From assembly GCA_002869585.1 (NCBI GenBank), contig PKUO01000033.1, positions 86,783-150,782 of the forward strand: DNA of 64,000 nucleotides. Reading direction: 5' to 3'. The notes under the pieces were generated by a model that saw only the letters and a program-made list of their open reading frames with translations, was not told the DNA's origin and ran no database searches. Positions 48,929 through 58,231 of the stretch are shown here, in pieces. Origin of the DNA: Sedimenticola sp. Its GTDB lineage: Bacteria; Pseudomonadota; Gammaproteobacteria; Chromatiales; Chromatiaceae. Made by a program: the position numbers and the translations under genes. Every line of letters starts with the position of its first letter. Within the stretch, counting starts at the first letter, position 1.

Positions 48929-49732
48929 TTATTTGGCCGAGAACAGCTCGGCGAGTTTTTCACCGGGTTGATCGGCGCGCATGAAGGCTTCACCCACGAG
49001 GAAGGCGTTGACATGGTGGCGACGCATCAGCGCCACATCCTCCGGCGTGTGAATGCCGCTTTCTGTCACCACAATCCGGTCTTCGGGGATTTTACCCAGC
49101 AGATCCAGGGTGGTATCAAGACCAACATCGAAGGTGCGCAGATTGCGGTTGTTGATGCCGATCAGGCGGTTTTCGGTTTGCAGCGCCCGGTTCAGTTCGA
49201 GCTCGTCGTGGACCTCGATCAGCACATCCATGCCAAGCGCGTGGGCAAGGTCGTTGAGTTGCTTGAGCTGGGTATCATCCAGGCAGGCGACGATCAACAG
49301 GATGCAGTCGGCGCCAATGGCCCGCGCTTCGTAGACCTGATAGGGATCAATGATGAAATCCTTGCGGATCACCGGCAGCTGGCAGGCCACCCGCGCCTGT
49401 TTCAGATAGTCATCGCTGCCCTGAAAGTAATCGATATCGGTCAGCACTGAGAGGCAGGCTGCGCCGCCCTGCGCATAACTGCGGGCGATCTGTGCCGGCT
49501 GAAAGTCCTCGCGGATCACCCCTTTGCTGGGTGATGCCTTTTTGATTTCGGCGATGACAGCGGGCTGTCCGGCAGCTATTCTTGCGGCGATGCTGGCGAC
49601 AAAGCCGCGGGTAGGGCCTATCTCCCTGAGGCTGGCCTTGAGTTCTTCCAGGGGGCGTGTCCGGCTGCGTTCGGCGATCTCTTCATGTTTGCGCTGGACG
49701 ATCTTTTTCAGGATGTCTGGGGTGTCGCTCAT
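48929..49732 (-). CDS. trpC: Indole-3-glycerol phosphate synthase
   Basis: Monofunctional TrpC, 267 residues, of tryptophan synthesis. [13 protein letters not shown] at the N-terminus, [17 protein letters not shown] (catalytic Lys/Glu), [35 protein letters not shown] and [12 protein letters not shown] are all present. The frame reaches 49783, but ATG 49732 ([10 protein letters not shown]) fits. TrpD is on the same strand 2.2 kb upstream, with three opposite-strand genes between. Confidence 0.95.
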   Translation of the reverse strand: MSDTPDILKKIVQRKHEEIAERSRTRPLEELKASLREIGPTRGFVASIAARIAAGQPAVIAEIKKASPSKGVIREDFQPAQIARSYAQGGAACLSVLTDIDYFQGSDDYLKQARVACQLPVIRKDFIIDPYQVYEARAIGADCILLIVACLDDTQLKQLNDLAHALGMDVLIEVHDELELNRALQTENRLIGINNRNLRTFDVGLDTTLDLLGKIPEDRIVVTESGIHTPEDVALMRRHHVNAFLVGEAFMRADQPGEKLAELFSAK

Positions 49733-49862
49733 GGAGCCGTTTTCCTTCGTAACTGCGGCATCAAAAGGTGATATTTTACACACATCTGATAGCAGGGATA
49801 TCCCCGATTGGCCAAGGCGTTGCTAAAATCTCCGGCAACTGATTCACCAAGGATTTGATGTT

Positions 49863-50372
49863 ATGGGTCGTTATCGTCCACCCCAGCCGAAAAGCTCTAT
49901 CTATATCACTGCAGAGGGGTTTGAGCGTCTGCAGCAGGAGTCCAGGTCCATCTGGATCAGGCGCCGTGAAGTGACCAAGGCGCTGGCCGCCGCGGCGGCC
50001 GAGGGAGATAGATCGGAGAACGCCGAGTACATTTACCGCAAAAAGGAGCTGCGCGAGATCGACCGGCGCATCCGCTATTTGCAAAAAAGGCTGCCGGAGT
50101 TGAAGGTGGTTGATGTCACTCCCGAGGATTCCGGGCGGATATTTTTTGGCGCCTGGGTAACGCTGGAAAATGACGCCGGGGCAGAGGTTTGTTACCGTAT
50201 CGTCGGGGCAGACGAGTTTGATCCCGAAAAGGGCTGGATCAGTATCGATTCACCGGTGGCAAAGGCATTGCTTAAGCGCGCCGTGGACGATGAGGTTCTT
50301 GTTTCGACCCCCTTGGGTGAGAGCCGCTACTGGGTGATCGCCGTCTCCTACAGCGATCCGGGCAACCCATAG
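49863..50372 (+). CDS. greB: Transcription elongation factor GreB
   Basis: A transcript cleavage factor, 169 residues. The coiled coil with the acidic tip lies around residues 15-75 (AAAEGDRSENAEYIYRKKEL, holding the Asp/Glu pair), followed by the FKBP-like domain (YRIVGADEFDPEKGWISIDS). The basic start MGRYRPPQPKSSIYIT and the length point to GreB rather than GreA. It begins an opposite-strand set of three genes between trpC and trpD. Confidence 0.94.
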   Translation: MGRYRPPQPKSSIYITAEGFERLQQESRSIWIRRREVTKALAAAAAEGDRSENAEYIYRKKELREIDRRIRYLQKRLPELKVVDVTPEDSGRIFFGAWVTLENDAGAEVCYRIVGADEFDPEKGWISIDSPVAKALLKRAVDDEVLVSTPLGESRYWVIAVSYSDPGNP

Positions 50373-50420
50373 GCGCGAATCAGGCCGTGGTTAAGGCCAG
50401 GAAAGGATAATGGTGTTGAT

Positions 50421-51131
50421 ATGACTGAAGAGCTGTTCCGCGAGGACGCTTATCTGAAACGGTGTGAGGCGGTGATCACGGCAGTGGATGAGCGGGGTAT
50501 TCAACTGGACCGCACTATCTTTTATCCGACAGGCGGTGGGCAGCCGGGTGATACCGGCAGGCTGGTTCTGAGTGATGGTTCGGAGATTCCCATCGCCAAT
50601 ACGCTGAAAGACCGTGACGATGGCGCGCTTTTACATATTCCTCAGGAAGGTGCGCCCTTGCCGACAACTGGTCAGTATGTAACGGCGGAAATCGACTGGG
50701 AGCGCCGCCACCGGCTGATGCGGATGCACACCACGCTGCATATCCTCTGTTCCCTGGTGGATGGTGCGGTAACCGGGGGCAGCGTCGGGGTTGATAGCAG
50801 CCGGCTGGATTTCGATATTCCCGAAGCACCGGACAAGGCCGATCTGGAGACCCGCATCAATCAGATTATCGCCGAAGGTCATGGGATTGAGATCGGTTCA
50901 ATTACCGACGAACAGCTACAGGCCAATCCGGACCTGGTTCGCACCATGTCCGTAAGTCCGCCCACCGGCGCTGGCCAGGTACGCACCGTACGCGTGGCGG
51001 GCGTTGATTATCAGCCGTGCGGTGGAACCCATGTCCGTTCGACGGGTGAGATTGGCCCGATCAGGATTGGCAAGATTGAAAAAAAGGGGCGGCTCAATCG
51101 CCGTATCAATATCCACTTGGTAGATGAGTAG
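50421..51131 (+). CDS. Alanyl-tRNA editing protein (AlaX type)
   Basis: A 236-residue free-standing trans-editing protein that hydrolyses mischarged Ser- or Gly-tRNA(Ala). The zinc and catalytic motifs of the AlaRS editing domain are visible: FYPTGGGQPGDTGRL, MRMHTTLHILCSLV (HxxxH) and VDYQPCGGTHVRSTGEIG (C-x3-H). It lacks the synthetase part and is of the longer AlaX form with an N-terminal beta barrel. It follows greB by 48 bases and precedes the BtpA-family gene by 6. Confidence 0.9.
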   Translation: MTEELFREDAYLKRCEAVITAVDERGIQLDRTIFYPTGGGQPGDTGRLVLSDGSEIPIANTLKDRDDGALLHIPQEGAPLPTTGQYVTAEIDWERRHRLMRMHTTLHILCSLVDGAVTGGSVGVDSSRLDFDIPEAPDKADLETRINQIIAEGHGIEIGSITDEQLQANPDLVRTMSVSPPTGAGQVRTVRVAGVDYQPCGGTHVRSTGEIGPIRIGKIEKKGRLNRRINIHLVDE

Positions 51132-51137
51132 CTCACT

Positions 51138-51947
51138 ATGACCGCACCATTTTTTTCCCATATCGCCCACGGTCGGCCGGCGGTGATTGGCATGTTGCAT
51201 CTGGCGCCACTGCCTGGCGCACCGCGCTATAGCGACAACTTGAACTGGATGCGCGAGCGGTTGTTGCGCGATGCCGAAGCGCTGGCTGAAGGTGGCGTGG
51301 ATGCCTTCATCATGGAAAATTTTGGTGATGCGCCTTTCTATCCGGGCCGAGTGCCGGTGCAGGTTGTAGCGCATATGACCGCTTTGGCACTGACAGTTAA
51401 AAAACGGTTTGAACTGCCACTCGGCATCAACTGCCTGCGCAACGACGGCATCAGCGCCCTCGCCATCGCCCATGCCGCAGGCGGGGACTTTATCCGGGTG
51501 AATGTACTTACCGGTGCCAGGGTAACGGATCAGGGCATTATCGAGGGCAATGCCCATGAGCTTTTGCGGGAACGCGATCATCTTCAGGTGAACAATATCC
51601 GCATCCTGGCTGATGTGGACGTCAAGCACTCTGCGCCGCTGGGTATGCCCCGCTCACTTGGGAGTGAGGTGCGCGACACGCTGCAGCGCGGTCTCGCTGA
51701 TGCGCTGATCGTCTCTGGCGAAGGCACTGGGCAGGCAACCGATCTCGAGCAACTGCGGCTGGTCAAACAGAATGCCAAGGATGCCCCGGTGTTTGTGGGC
51801 AGCGGCATAACCATCGACACAGCCAAGGCCTATTCAGGGGTGGCCGATGGATTGATCATTGGTACGGCATTCAAGCATCAGGGCATTTCGTCCAATCCGG
51901 TAGAGTTGGATCGTGTGAAGGCCTTGATGGATCAGTTACAGCAATAG
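51138..51947 (+). CDS. BtpA/SgcQ family TIM-barrel protein
   Basis: A 269-residue BtpA-family protein: PAVIGMLHLAPLPGAPRYS at the start, GVDAFIMENFGDAPFYPGRV, HAAGGDFIRVNVLTGA, and ADALIVSGEGTGQATDLEQL near the end. Family roles range from photosystem I biogenesis to sugar metabolism, so no function can be assigned here. It starts 6 bases after the AlaX gene and converges with trpD, 17 bases between the stops. Confidence 0.87.
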   Translation: MTAPFFSHIAHGRPAVIGMLHLAPLPGAPRYSDNLNWMRERLLRDAEALAEGGVDAFIMENFGDAPFYPGRVPVQVVAHMTALALTVKKRFELPLGINCLRNDGISALAIAHAAGGDFIRVNVLTGARVTDQGIIEGNAHELLRERDHLQVNNIRILADVDVKHSAPLGMPRSLGSEVRDTLQRGLADALIVSGEGTGQATDLEQLRLVKQNAKDAPVFVGSGITIDTAKAYSGVADGLIIGTAFKHQGISSNPVELDRVKALMDQLQQ

Positions 51948-51964
51948 GTTTGCGGCTACCATCA

Positions 51965-52981
51965 CTAGAAGCTCTGGGTCAGGATAACCAGTTTGTCCAG
52001 GCGATTGCGTGCCTCTCCGCTGCTAATTACTTCGCCGGCCTTTTTCACACCCTCAAGCAAAGACGGGGCTAGGCCGGCGGTGTAGATCGCAGCCCCGGCA
52101 TTCAGGCAGACGATATCCCGTGCTGGTCCCGGATTGTCCTCCAGGATGCCCCGGATAATGGCCAGACTCTGTTCGGCATTTGCCGCTTTGATATCACTGA
52201 TCGGCGTGCGCTTCATGCCGAAATCTTCCGGCTGGATGCTGAAGCGTCTGATTTGACCATCCTTCAGTTCGGCCACTTGTGTTTTATCACCGATACTGAT
52301 TTCATCCAGCCCGTCACGGGAGTGCACCACCATGACATGATGGCTGCCGAGTTTTTGCAGCACATTCGCGAGTGGTTCGAGCAACTCTTCGCTGAATACA
52401 CCCAAGACCTGGTTCGGCGCGCCGGCGGGATTGGTCAGTGGGCCGAGCACATTGAAGATGGTACGGGCACCCATCTCCCGGCGTGGCCCGATGGCATGCT
52501 TCATTGCGCCATGGTGTGCCGGGGCGAACATGAAGCCAACGCCGACTTTTTCGATACACTGGGCAACCTGTTCCGGAGTCAGGTTCAGGTTCACGCCTGC
52601 GGCTTCCAGAACATCCGCTGAACCAGATTTGGATGAGACTGATCGGTTCCCGTGTTTTGCCACATTCGCTCCAGCGGCCGCCGCGACAAATGCGCTGGCG
52701 GTCGAGATGTTGAATGTGCCGCAGGCGTCACCACCGGTGCCACAGGTATCGACCACATGCTCGCCTTTGACCGCGACTCTGGTGGCCAGTTCGCGCATCA
52801 CCGCTGCAGCAGCGGCTATTTCATTGACCGTTTCCCCCTTCATGCGTAGTCCAACCAGAAAGCCCCCAATCTGTGCCGGGGTGGCGCCCCCGGTCATGAT
52901 GGTTCGCATCACTTCGGTCATCTGTTCCCTGGTGAAATCCTTGTGTTTCAGAATCTGGTTGATGGCTTGCGGCATGTCCAT
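51965..52981 (-). CDS. trpD: Anthranilate phosphoribosyltransferase
   Basis: A 338-residue TrpD joining anthranilate to [27 protein letters not shown] and [20 protein letters not shown] are the PRPP and anthranilate motifs. Start ATG 52981 follows AAAGGGG. It heads toward trpC on the same strand, but is separated from it by greB-alaX-btpA. No trpE or trpG is upstream within the window: that side is AT-rich accessory DNA. Confidence 0.96.
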   Translation of the reverse strand: MDMPQAINQILKHKDFTREQMTEVMRTIMTGGATPAQIGGFLVGLRMKGETVNEIAAAAAVMRELATRVAVKGEHVVDTCGTGGDACGTFNISTASAFVAAAAGANVAKHGNRSVSSKSGSADVLEAAGVNLNLTPEQVAQCIEKVGVGFMFAPAHHGAMKHAIGPRREMGARTIFNVLGPLTNPAGAPNQVLGVFSEELLEPLANVLQKLGSHHVMVVHSRDGLDEISIGDKTQVAELKDGQIRRFSIQPEDFGMKRTPISDIKAANAEQSLAIIRGILEDNPGPARDIVCLNAGAAIYTAGLAPSLLEGVKKAGEVISSGEARNRLDKLVILTQSF

Positions 52982-53232
52982 GGTTTTCCCCTTTCAATCT
53001 TTGCGGCATTGGCACGAAGATTTATTGTAATTCTGGCGCCAATTAAATCAATGGGGCATGAGAATCACCCCATCCCCATTGTTGTATAAATATCATGCTA
53101 TTTCTAGATTATCATGAATTACTTTATAGTTCGGCACTGTATAGAGCATGCCAAGTGTACAAGTCATCATTCTAGTCTTGGGCTTTGGCTGAATAAGTTC
53201 TGTGTGCCGGAGGCTTAATCGGAGTAATAGTT

Positions 53233-53592
53233 ATGGATAAAGAACAAATTGAAGAATACCTAGCGGGCTTGAAAGGTGCAGAGTCAAGTTTTCCCTTTGG
53301 TCCGGATGCGTTGGTTTTCAAGGTGTTGGGTAAAATGTATGCCTTGGTATCTCAAATGGAAGATATACCCAGGGTTACTCTAAAAGTTGATCCGGTGGAT
53401 GGTGAACTGCTTGTGAGTCAATTTGAATCGGTAAGTCCTGGCTACTATATGAATAAAAAGCATTGGGTCACGGTATCTCTAACTGGCGAATTACCGCTGG
53501 AAATGATCAAAGAACTATCTGGAAAATCCTATGCACTGGTTGTAAGCAAGCTTACGAAGAAAGATAAACAAAAACTGGAAGGAATGGCGTAG
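53233..53592 (+). CDS. MmcQ/YjbR family protein
   Basis: A 119-residue YjbR/CyaY-like-fold protein. IEEYLAGLKGAESSFPFGPDALVFKV and ESVSPGYYMNKKHWVTVSL are the characteristic segments. Members are proposed to bind DNA, but the function is not established. Codon use is more AT-rich than in genes before 53 kb. It is followed after 2 bases by a monooxygenase-like gene, so the pair is one unit. Confidence 0.88.
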   Translation: MDKEQIEEYLAGLKGAESSFPFGPDALVFKVLGKMYALVSQMEDIPRVTLKVDPVDGELLVSQFESVSPGYYMNKKHWVTVSLTGELPLEMIKELSGKSYALVVSKLTKKDKQKLEGMA

Positions 53593-53594
53593 CC

Positions 53595-53888
53595 ATGTAT
53601 GCCGTAATCTTTACAGCGACAACGAAAGATATTGATGCAGAATATTTGTATGTAGCAAGGAGAATGAGGGCTCTAGCCATGGAAGAATATGGCTGCATTG
53701 ATTTTAAATCGGTATCTGAAGGTGACCAGGAAATAGCTGTTTCGTACTGGCCTAGCCTGGAACACATAGAAAAATGGAAGGGTGATCCAGAGCATCTTAA
53801 AGCTCAGGCATTGGGGCGGCAGCGGTGGTACAGCGAATATAAGGTTCAGGTTGTTATGATTGAACGAGAATACACAAGCACAAATTAA
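53595..53888 (+). CDS. Antibiotic biosynthesis monooxygenase (ABM)-like small protein
   Basis: A 97-residue ferredoxin-like-fold protein of the ABM type: MYAVIFTATTKDIDAEYLYV, MEEYGCIDFKSVSEGDQEIAVSYWPSLEHIEKWKGDPEH. Such dimers include quinol monooxygenases and heme-degrading enzymes, but many have no known activity. It lies 2 bases after the YjbR-like gene and is probably co-translated. Confidence 0.82.
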   Translation: MYAVIFTATTKDIDAEYLYVARRMRALAMEEYGCIDFKSVSEGDQEIAVSYWPSLEHIEKWKGDPEHLKAQALGRQRWYSEYKVQVVMIEREYTSTN

Positions 53889-53941
53889 AAACGGTCAAGT
53901 TTTTTGCAGATCCGCAATGAACAAAGTGTTCTACTAGTCAT

Positions 53942-54232
53942 TTAGTTGATGTTAGGTACATGGTGCTCGTTGACCAATGCCTGCTTTATGATGCCACTGT
54001 AGAGATGAATGGTTCGGGAATATAACTCCCGATATTCCGGGTGATCATTGGCAAAGTGCTGGAACTGTTCTGACTCGCGCAAGATGCTTTTCAGGAAGGA
54101 TATGTGATGGTCACTGAGTTTCTGGCCCTGATCCATAGCATCCTTGATGATAAATGCACGTGGTAACTGATGTTTTTCAAGTCGTTCGATCACTGACGTT
54201 AAAACACCGTGACTTTTCAAGGCGTAGTACAT
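53942..54232 (-). CDS. Hypothetical protein
   Basis: A 96-residue helical protein, MYYALKSHGVLTSVIERLE ..., His- and Glu-rich, with no membrane helix or signal peptide. I do not recognise a family. The frame starts at GTG 54244, but ATG 54232 with GTGGGG upstream is more likely. It converges with the ABM-like gene. Confidence 0.6.
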   Translation of the reverse strand: MYYALKSHGVLTSVIERLEKHQLPRAFIIKDAMDQGQKLSDHHISFLKSILRESEQFQHFANDHPEYRELYSRTIHLYSGIIKQALVNEHHVPNIN

Positions 54233-54425
54233 GTCATACCCCACTAACTGTTTTTGTTATTGGCAATTATTTTCTGCTAATTATTGTTTTCGGCATAAAT
54301 GGGGAAATCTTTAACGATTTTGTAAATAACTTACCGGGAGCTAGGAACAATAGTTGTTATAGGGCGGGAGCAGTCGCTTACCTGACTCCAGATTGCACTC
54401 CTATACCCACCATCCAAGTCTTTTA

Positions 54426-55880
54426 TCAGGTGCCGCAGAATGTTTGATAACTAAGGTCAGCGTCATCGGGCACATTCTGGTATTGCGCTGTTGTATCTGT
54501 TGCCATATAGGGCGAAGCCAACACTTCAAGAAACTCTTCGGCTGCACTGGATTCACCGTTCTCTATGCACGACCGGATGACTTTTTCCATGTGATAGTTT
54601 CTGGGTATTACTACAGGGTTAACCTGTTGCATTAAAGCCTGTGATTCTACTTCTGATTCCTGCTGGTTCTGCAACCGAGTTTTCCAACTGGAGATCCAGC
54701 TTCCCAGATCTGCGGTAATCAGTTTTTCCTCTGATGGAGATGATAGAGATTGTCTCAGTCGGTCGAAACTTATGGTGTAATCCAATTGCTTCTGTTCAAG
54801 TAGGTCTAACAGTTCGGATATCAATTCATGGTCTGAAGGAAGTAGCTTAGTCAAGCCAATTTTTCTTGCCATCATATGATGATGTTTTTCTTTGAACCGG
54901 TCAGGAAACTCGGATACTCGCTGACCGGCTATATCAATCGCCTGCTTTTCGTCGTTAGCGATCAGTGGCAGCAGTGTCTCTGCGAAACGGGCCATATTCC
55001 ATTGTGCAATAGCAGGCTGATTACCAAAGGCATACCGCCCCTGCCTGTCGATTGAGCTGAATACTGTTCTGGGGTTGTACACTCCCATCATGGCGCAAGG
55101 ACCATAGTCAATGGTTTCACCCGATATGGTCGTGTTGTCTGTATTCATGACGCCGTGAATAAAGCCCACGCGTAACCATTCAACGACTAGATCTATTTGT
55201 CGCTCCATCACGTTTTCAAGTAGCAGAATGAATCGATCATCGCCTTCATTCCGAAGCTCTGGATAGTGACGGCTTATGGCATAATCACAAAGCTGTTCGA
55301 GAGCTCGATGGTTTTGTCTGGCGGCAAAATACTCGAAGGTGCCCACACGTAGGTGGCTTGAGGCAATGCGAGTTACAACTGCGCCTGGTTGCGGTGTCTC
55401 ACGATAGACCGTTTCACCTGTAGTGGTAACGGCTAGGCTGCGAGTTGTAGGGATACCCATGGCGTGCATTGCCTCACCCATGATGAATTCCCTGACGGCA
55501 GGTCCCAGGGCACAACGCCCATCACCATTGCGCGAGAAAGATGTCGGGCCTGACCCCTTGAGCTGAATATCCTTTCGCAGGTTTTGGTGATCAACTATTT
55601 CGCCGAGAAGATGTGCTCTGCCATCTCCAAGTTGTGGTACGAAGTTACCGAACTGATGACCCGCATAGGCCAGTGCTATTGGTTCCGAACCTGTAAGAAT
55701 GGTATTTCCAGAAAATATCTGTGCCAGCTCCTGGTTGTTTAAGCCCAGTATTTCGGGATGGAATAGCTCCCCGGCCAGTTTATAATTCCACAGGAAAATC
55801 TTGGGGTCTTTAACCGGCTCAGGATGGATGCTTTCATAAAAATTGTCGCCAAGACGCGCATAACTGTTTGTTAATTTCAT
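54426..55880 (-). CDS. selO: SelO protein adenylyltransferase (YdiU)
   Basis: A 484-residue SelO pseudokinase that transfers AMP to Ser, Thr or Tyr of target proteins. AYAGHQFGNFVPQLGDGRAH, KGSGPTSFSRNGDGRCALG (nucleotide loop), GFIHGVMNTDNTTISGETIDYG (active-site Asn/Asp) are all present. It ends in YQTFCGT, the conserved C-terminal Cys that is selenocysteine in animal SelO; here it is TGC, so Cys. It is intact and a single gene. Confidence 0.95.
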   Translation of the reverse strand: MKLTNSYARLGDNFYESIHPEPVKDPKIFLWNYKLAGELFHPEILGLNNQELAQIFSGNTILTGSEPIALAYAGHQFGNFVPQLGDGRAHLLGEIVDHQNLRKDIQLKGSGPTSFSRNGDGRCALGPAVREFIMGEAMHAMGIPTTRSLAVTTTGETVYRETPQPGAVVTRIASSHLRVGTFEYFAARQNHRALEQLCDYAISRHYPELRNEGDDRFILLLENVMERQIDLVVEWLRVGFIHGVMNTDNTTISGETIDYGPCAMMGVYNPRTVFSSIDRQGRYAFGNQPAIAQWNMARFAETLLPLIANDEKQAIDIAGQRVSEFPDRFKEKHHHMMARKIGLTKLLPSDHELISELLDLLEQKQLDYTISFDRLRQSLSSPSEEKLITADLGSWISSWKTRLQNQQESEVESQALMQQVNPVVIPRNYHMEKVIRSCIENGESSAAEEFLEVLASPYMATDTTAQYQNVPDDADLSYQTFCGT

Positions 55881-56038
55881 GCGCTAAAGCTAACACAGTC
55901 AGTATATTGCTTATCCATGAAGGATGCGTGGAATAGAATAGCAACGAATCAGTTCCCTGCTCGGCTACTGAAGATCAACCGATGCTGTGAGTTGATTCCT
56001 GCTCACTGTTCCGGATGATTCGGTTTGTGCTTACGCCA

Positions 56039-57091
56039 TCATTCCACTGCTACAGATAATACAATTTTTCCAGTGTGTTTTTTCTGTAGAAAAACCTTTT
56101 GTGCTTCAATGATATCTTCCAATGGAAAAATTTGTGAGACCAAGGGTTTTATACGGCCATTTTCAATTTGACTGATCAAATTCGGAAAGACGCTATCTTC
56201 CAATACCGTACATCCAAAAAGTGATAAGTCCTTGAGGTAAAGCGTTCTTAAGTCGAGTTACACTATCGGACCCCCGATTGCGCCTGCTACCGCATACCGG
56301 CCACCTGGTTTTAAAATCTGAAGCAGCTCTGGCCATGTATCTCCACCGACAAGATCAACCACGACATCAACTGTGTTTTCTCCCAGCGTTGATATCAAAC
56401 TCTCGGCTCGGGTAATTGCCTTGCGCGCACCCAACTTAATTAATCCATCGACTTTGGCAGGACTGGTTACAACAATTGCCTCTGCACCACGAGACTTGAT
56501 AAGTTGCAAAGCCGCCGAGCCAACGCCTCCCGATGCTCCGGTAACCAGAACAACCTCGCCAGCTTTTACACGGGCTTTTGTGAGCATATTTTCGGCCGTG
56601 GAATATGAGCAGGGAAAGGAGGCAAGGTCAGTGACACTTAAAGGGCTTGCGATTTTATGGGCATGGCGGGAGACAACTGCTACAAATTCCGCAAAACCAC
56701 CATCACATTCAGAACCTAGAAACCAAGGTGATTCGAGAGTTTTACCTGCCGCTTCTTTTAAACATGGTTCAACAAGTACCTTATCACCTATTCGCGACGG
56801 ATTAACGTTTTTACCAATATCGACGATAACACCACATACATCGATACCCTGGATGCGGGGGAAATGAATGGCTTCACCTGCCCAGCTTGCATCGTCACTG
56901 CCAGCATTTTTTGAGTACCATCCAATGCGAGTATTGATATCGGTGTTATTGATGCCTGCAGCACTGACACGGATGAGAACCTCATTGTCCCGCACCCTGG
57001 GTGTGGGAATATCTGTTCTTACTTCCAGTTTGTCGAAGTCACCATGCCCCAGTAACCAGACGCCTCGCATTGTTTTTGGAATATTGACCAT
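56039..57091 (-). pseudogene. Zinc-type alcohol dehydrogenase / quinone oxidoreductase family gene interrupted by an in-frame TAA
   Basis: A 350-codon MDR-family oxidoreductase. The N-terminal GroES-like part has GHGDFDKLEVRTD and RDNEVLIRVSAAGINNTDIN; the NAD(P) loop is VLVTGASGGVGSAALQLI; then GRYAVAGAIGGPIV. There a TAA (56258-56260) interrupts; the same frame continues LDLRTLYLKDLSLFGCT ... to EAQKVFLQKKHTGKIVLSV and a TGA at 56039-56041. Relatives read GPIVELDLR, so GAA or GAG became TAA. The first 277 residues alone lack the last strand and helix of the cofactor domain. ATG 57091 follows AAGGAAA. Confidence 0.85.
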
Positions 57092-57266
57092 GGTTTCCTT
57101 TTTGTTGAATTATGATCTGGATAAGAACACTGGGTCAGAAAAGGCACCCTTCGTATCCAGGCTATTTGGGGAGTCGTCTGTTGGATATCTACACGGATTG
57201 CAGAGAGATCGAGAAAGGTCAATGGCGGATACATGCATTGGTTAAAGAAGGTAACCTACTGCGTTA

Positions 57267-57292
57267 ACCGGCGACCATTTCTGGCCGCCGGT
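57267..57292. terminator. GC-rich hairpin in the 57.2 kb gap
   Basis: ACCGGCG ... CGCCGGT, a 7-base inverted repeat, downstream of the 57352 gene on the minus strand. It has no U-run, so a terminator role is only possible. Confidence 0.3.
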
Positions 57293-57351
57293 ATGACTCC
57301 TTGAGAACCCAAGAAAATTGAAAATCATGTTTGACTCTCAGAGTTTTGGGC

Positions 57352-57834
57352 TCAATACAGATACTCTATCTCGTCGTTTACGAAGGTATAACGTGGTTGT
57401 TTATACCAGCCATACAACAAAGACCAGCGAGGCTCCTTGTGTACCTTGGACTGGTAGATTTTTAACTCTCCAGTCTTGTCGTTCATCCAGAAATCGAGAT
57501 CGTAAAGTTTGTCTTCCTCTCCCACCACATGAAAATCCGTACAGGCGAAATAGATATCTGTGCCGATTTGTCGCACCGGATCATGGATGCGCACGAATTT
57601 CAATGCCAGATCTTCTCCGGTTTTATCATCGCGCAAGTGAAAGATGCCTTCATCGTCAACGGTGTCGCTGATGTATTTCAGCATTGTTGATTTGATGTCT
57701 TCTACATAATACTTGCGCTGCTAGGTAGATTTCTCTGGCTGGAGTTCATCTGCTGCGTGGCTGGCGCCCACAGATAAACCGATTGAGCTGGATAGCAAGG
57801 CAATGCTGCAAACCAATCTCAAATATCCAAACAT
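57352..57834 (-). pseudogene. Secreted protein of unknown function with an in-frame TAG after the signal peptide
   Basis: From ATG 57834 the frame gives a signal peptide (MFGYLRLVCSIALLSSSIGL, cleavage about SHA-AD), then DELQPEKST, a TAG (57723-57721), and QRKYYVEDIKSTMLKYISD onward to residue 160. The 110-residue part after the stop can start only at an internal ATG (57684), which would leave the protein without export signal. GAG or CAG would restore it. I do not recognise the domain (KFVRIHDPVRQIGTDIYF, GEEDKLYDLDFWMND). It lies 13 bases downstream of the repeat protein gene. Confidence 0.75.
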
Positions 57835-57847
57835 TGGTAGAGATATA

Positions 57848-58180
57848 TTATTCGACGGGTGTGCCCGCATGCTCACTGGCCTTCTTCTTTAAAGGTTGTC
57901 CGCCGTGTTCCGCAGCCGCACCTGCCTGTTCTGCGGCCTCAGTGGCTTGCCCTTTCATATCCATTGCTTTGCCCCCGTGCTCCGCAGCCGTTCCTGCCTG
58001 TTCTGCGGCTTCAGTGGCCTGCTCCTTCATCTCCATCGCTTTGCCGCCGTGCTCCGCAGCCGCGCCTGTCTGTTCTGCGGCTTGAGTGGCTTGCTTCTTC
58101 ATCTCCATTGCTTTGCCGCCATGTTCAGCAGCGATTGTGGTCAAAGGGATCAGTAACAACAGGCTTAGAATCTTTTTCAC
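57848..58180 (-). CDS. Secreted protein built of 24-residue repeats
   Basis: A 110-residue exported protein (signal KKILSLLLLIPLTTIA) from GTG 58180, behind a perfect site (TTAGGAGG). The mature chain consists of three 24-residue repeats, AEHGGKAMEMKEQATEAAEQ and four more residues each, and a fourth, degenerate one (AEHGGQPLKKKASEHAGTP). The repeats are amphipathic and likely form long helices or a coiled coil; each has one EHGG turn with a His and two Met residues. Function unknown. It is probably co-transcribed with the 57352 gene. Confidence 0.75.
   Translation of the reverse strand: MKKILSLLLLIPLTTIAAEHGGKAMEMKKQATQAAEQTGAAAEHGGKAMEMKEQATEAAEQAGTAAEHGGKAMDMKGQATEAAEQAGAAAEHGGQPLKKKASEHAGTPVE
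57914..58129 (-). repeat. Three tandem 72-base units
   Basis: Three in-frame copies of a 72-base unit in the gene at 57848-58180, with a few substitutions between copies; a fourth, degenerate one extends to the stop. Unit spacing is exactly 72 bases. Confidence 0.85.
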
Positions 58181-58231
58181 TGTAGTCCTCCTAAAGACTA
58201 ATAAACTGTACGCCAAACTATCACCAATCCG

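Noticed and set aside
57914..58129. CRISPR array, because of regular repeats
   Set aside because: The 72-base units follow each other without spacers and are codons of a protein; no cas genes are near.
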